From an uncultured archaeon (GTDB taxonomy: Archaea > Thermoproteota > Nitrososphaeria > Nitrososphaerales > CALBXV01): a stretch of DNA of 8,569 bases. The stretch lies in contig CALBXV010000349.1 in NCBI GenBank assembly GCA_937890045.1, positions 1-8,569 on the forward strand. Direction: 5' to 3'. Numbering within the stretch: the first letter of the stretch is position 1; every line of letters starts with the position of its first letter. The notes under the pieces are model-generated. The model was not told where the DNA came from. It searched no databases and worked only from the letters and a program-made list of their open reading frames with translations. A program made the translations under genes and the position numbers. Positions 5,733 through 8,569 of the stretch are shown piece by piece.

Positions 5733-8569
5733 CCAAAATTAATTTCACTAAAATCTTTCTCCTTTTTTATTTCTAATAAAGTATCAACAAAATCTCTCAT
5801 AGAATCAATATGAGATACAATCAATGTAAATTGAAATTGTGATTTTAAATATTGAAATAGTTGTGATACTGAATTAATACTATCCGAATCCATAGTCCCC
5901 CAACCCTCATCAATAGCTAAAAAGTTACTTCGTGGTAAATTAGATACATTAATCAATCCCACACGAATAGCTAATGAACTAATAAACCGCTCCATACCAC
6001 TACTTAGTGCAAGAGGCCAAATATTATCATCATCATATACAATATAATTATTTATATTTTTTCCATCCATTTCAAATATTATTTGAAAATCAACTAGCTG
6101 TGAAAGTATATTATTTACTTCACTTTCAATAGTCGGAAGTGCCTTAGATATTAATTGATAAGGAACACCATCACGTTTAACTGCATCTAAATAAAATTGA
6201 TAGGCCTGATATTTGCCTTCTAAAGTTTCTACTTGTTTAATATTATCTAATATTGTTTTTCTTCTTGTATCAATTACTTTAATATCTCCATATATTATAG
6301 TTATTTTATCTTCCACTACATCTATTTGATACACAACATCATCTAATTCTAAATTTATTCTATCTATCTCTGATTCAACTTGTGTATTATATACAATATC
6401 CTTTTCTTGATCATAATATTTAATTATTTTTTCTTCTGTTGCAGATAATTGATGTAATATATTTTTCTTTTTCTCATGTAATAAAATATATTTACTATCA
6501 AGTTCATTTTTTAATATCACAACCTTTTCCAATCTAACAATACATTGTTCCAAATCTTCTTTATAAGATTTAATATGATTATATCGCTTTATTTTTTCTT
6601 GTAATAGATCACTTTTCGTTACATAAGAATCTGCCAATTGTTTGTCCTCTACTAACCCCTCTTGTGTTTTTATGGCATCTAATGTAAACGGATTTGTCAT
6701 ACAATATTTGCAGTCTTCATCATATTCTAAATCACCCAATTTTTCAATTTTATCTAATTTGTTTCTAACCTCTATTTTTAGTTTATCAATTTCAACATTT
6801 ATTATTACATTTTCTTTTTCAAATTGTCCTAATTTAGCAAACTGCTCTTCAATTTTATCCTTTCTATGTTTAGTAATTTTAGTTTTCAATTCAATATCTA
6901 ATGCTCGTGTTTGTTCTTTTTTAGTCTCAACTAAACCAAATTCATTATCTATTTCACTTAATGTATTTTGTAAATTCTGTTTAGTTTCTCTTAACTTATC
7001 TACATCTTCAACTGATTTGTCTGTTTGTTTTAACTTTTTAGTTAATGATATAATATTTCTTTCAAGTGTTTTCTGTTTAGCTTGTATGGTTTTTTTATCT
7101 TGTAATAATTCAGTGTGAGTTTGTTTACTCTCCTTTTTATTTTCTTTTATTTCAACTAAATCTTTTTCCCAATCATTTTGTCTAAAATTCTTTAACACCG
7201 CCGATACATCTTTTATTTCATCTAAAGCCATCTGATATAATTTATCAAATATTTCCAACCCAATAAATTGAGCTAAAAGAGTTTTCTTTTCTCTTTGAGT
7301 TTTTTCAATAAATACCGAATTTTTAATTTGCGACGATAGTGCTGTTAAAATAAAATCTTCGTATGTTCCAATAACTCTTCTAATATTAGCATCTGTTGTT
7401 CTTCTTTGATCACCATTTAAGGAAATTACTTCTCCGCCTTCATCAATAGTCCAAAATTCTACATCTACTTTTACATTCCCCTTACTCATCTTTTTAGCAA
7501 CTCGTTCTATCCAATAATCTTGCCCATCTACCTCAAAGTTTATTTTACAATGAAATGACTTCTTTTTATTATTTAAGATATTTTCAGCTTTAAATGCACG
7601 TGAACACGTATCATATAAACAAAACGACAATGCATCTAATAATGCAGACTTACCACTAGCATTTGGTGCAAACATTCCAATAATTCCGGATAAACGAGTG
7701 AAATCTACAGTATTATTTTTTCCATAAGAAAACATATTAGAAAATTCAAACTTCTTTATTTTCCAATTAATATTTCTATATACTTCCTCTTCTGGCAATA
7801 CCTGATTCAAATTTTCATTTAAAGTTTTTATTTCAAGTAAAGTATCTTCGTCTATTATGTGGTTAATTTCTAAATAATCTCTTATAAGTTGAAACTGTAA
7901 ATCCACATCTGTAACATCACCCACTTGTATACTTTTATTTCGTATTCGTTGAGTTGTGTACAAAGCATCAGTTCGCATAACAGTTAGTTCTTCTATTCCA
8001 TATACATCATGAAGTACAGTCAATGCCTTTTTTAATTGTGTTGCTGATGTATTTGATGTTCGTACTCGTAACCTTGCCTTTTTAGGCATATCATTTATTT
8101 CTGGCAATTTACCATTATCAATATCTATAGTATAATATCCATAATCATTCACTATCTCAATATACTTAGATTTTCTAGCCTGAACATCCCATAAAAGGTA
8201 TCCATGACCTAATTGTTCACCATGATTCTGTTGAATTAATGAACCACAATATGCTATAGTTTTTTTAGTATTAATATATTGTCGTTTGTGTATATCACCA
8301 AGCAAGCCCAAATCATATCCCCTAAAATGTGATATCTTTACTTTTGCTGGTAATTTATATCCCATATCAGTTTTAGATTGGTCTACTGTGCCGTGATACA
8401 AAACAATTTTAGTATCACCCTCTACGTCTTTAGCTTTAATGTAATCTTCTTCTTTATCCCAAACATCCCAAACTACAAACCTAACATCTGCACATTTATA
8501 CACCCCTGTTTTTTTCAAATAATGTAAATTAGGATGTTTAAGATTATTTACTATTGGTGATAAACAATC
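5729..8569 (-). CDS. Fused SbcD-SbcC (T4 gp47-gp46-like) recombination nuclease/ATPase, N-terminus missing
   Basis: 946 residues lie in the window and the frame is open to the right edge; residue 1 here is the codon at 8567-8569. Residues 1 to about 265 match the later part of SbcD/Mre11: motif IV histidine in LYHGTV (H59), then LLGDIHKRQ (91-94) with IAYCGSLIQQNHGE, then a capping-domain-like stretch. From about 266 (NWKIKKFEFSNMFSYG) it is SbcC/Rad50: Walker A APNASGKS (301-308), Q-loop Q414, long coiled coils about 442-617 and 642-787 flanking a zinc hook CKYC (C620, C623), ABC signature LSSGMERF, Walker B FLAIDEG (D887, E888) and H-loop H920. All ATPase motifs are present, so it should be active. 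In T4 these are two proteins of 339 and 560 residues that process DNA ends for recombination and replication. The nuclease motifs I-III lie off the window. The gene ends at TAA 5729-5731. Confidence 0.93.
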   Translation of the reverse strand, partial: DCLSPIVNNLKHPNLHYLKKTGVYKCADVRFVVWDVWDKEEDYIKAKDVEGDTKIVLYHGTVDQSKTDMGYKLPAKVKISHFRGYDLGLLGDIHKRQYINTKKTIAYCGSLIQQNHGEQLGHGYLLWDVQARKSKYIEIVNDYGYYTIDIDNGKLPEINDMPKKARLRVRTSNTSATQLKKALTVLHDVYGIEELTVMRTDALYTTQRIRNKSIQVGDVTDVDLQFQLIRDYLEINHIIDEDTLLEIKTLNENLNQVLPEEEVYRNINWKIKKFEFSNMFSYGKNNTVDFTRLSGIIGMFAPNASGKSALLDALSFCLYDTCSRAFKAENILNNKKKSFHCKINFEVDGQDYWIERVAKKMSKGNVKVDVEFWTIDEGGEVISLNGDQRRTTDANIRRVIGTYEDFILTALSSQIKNSVFIEKTQREKKTLLAQFIGLEIFDKLYQMALDEIKDVSAVLKNFRQNDWEKDLVEIKENKKESKQTHTELLQDKKTIQAKQKTLERNIISLTKKLKQTDKSVEDVDKLRETKQNLQNTLSEIDNEFGLVETKKEQTRALDIELKTKITKHRKDKIEEQFAKLGQFEKENVIINVEIDKLKIEVRNKLDKIEKLGDLEYDEDCKYCMTNPFTLDAIKTQEGLVEDKQLADSYVTKSDLLQEKIKRYNHIKSYKEDLEQCIVRLEKVVILKNELDSKYILLHEKKKNILHQLSATEEKIIKYYDQEKDIVYNTQVESEIDRINLELDDVVYQIDVVEDKITIIYGDIKVIDTRRKTILDNIKQVETLEGKYQAYQFYLDAVKRDGVPYQLISKALPTIESEVNNILSQLVDFQIIFEMDGKNINNYIVYDDDNIWPLALSSGMERFISSLAIRVGLINVSNLPRSNFLAIDEGWGTMDSDSINSVSQLFQYLKSQFQFTLIVSHIDSMRDFVDTLLEIKKEKDFSEINFG

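Noticed and set aside
5736..5745. Palindrome AAATTAATTT just inside the end of the SbcDC gene
   Set aside because: Pure A/T, coding, too weak for a terminator stem and not followed by a clean T-run on either strand.
6049..6056. Minus-strand TATAAATA
   Set aside because: Inside the SbcC coding part (NINNYIV) with no gene start downstream within reach. A chance match in AT-rich DNA, as are those at 3427-3434 (minus) and 1365-1372 (plus).
6642..7118. Plus-strand open frame of 158 codons
   Set aside because: Antisense to the SbcC coiled coil; the serine, leucine and phenylalanine content mirrors lysine and glutamate codons on the true strand.

Overview
The window looks like a piece of an AT-rich (roughly one-third G+C by eye) tailed-phage genome, most likely a marine T4-like myovirus. 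Three things point there: an SbcD/SbcC (T4 gp47/gp46) recombination nuclease-ATPase, a very large glycine/serine-rich virion protein of tail-fibre or baseplate style, and a sequence identical to the T4 late-promoter consensus placed just upstream of that virion gene. The host cannot be read from the sequence; a SAR11 or cyanobacterial host is only a guess from the style of the proteins.

Layout, left to right. Bases 1-5455 (minus strand) are one uninterrupted reading frame of at least 1818 codons whose C-terminus lies beyond the left edge. It reads as a mosaic virion protein: an N-terminal attachment-like region, an arginine-rich linker, beta-rich modules, four GW modules, a pair of short related modules, and a tail-fibre-like C-terminal part. 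Bases 5456-5567 are a control region holding a Shine-Dalgarno site, a 20-base inverted repeat and a TATAAATA box. Bases 5568-5732 (plus strand) encode a 54-residue protein that fits a ribbon-helix-helix DNA-binding fold. It is the only rightward gene. Bases 5729-8569 (minus strand) are the 3' part of a fused SbcD-SbcC gene whose N-terminus lies beyond the right edge.

How the parts may work together: in T4 the gp46/gp47 complex is expressed before late genes and drives DNA end resection and recombination-dependent replication, while virion genes are switched on late. Here a tiny putative DNA-binding gene sits exactly at the boundary of the two modules, pointing against both. The inverted repeat next to its start codon overlaps the candidate late promoter of the virion gene. 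A local regulatory switch is a reasonable hypothesis, but it is inference from layout only.
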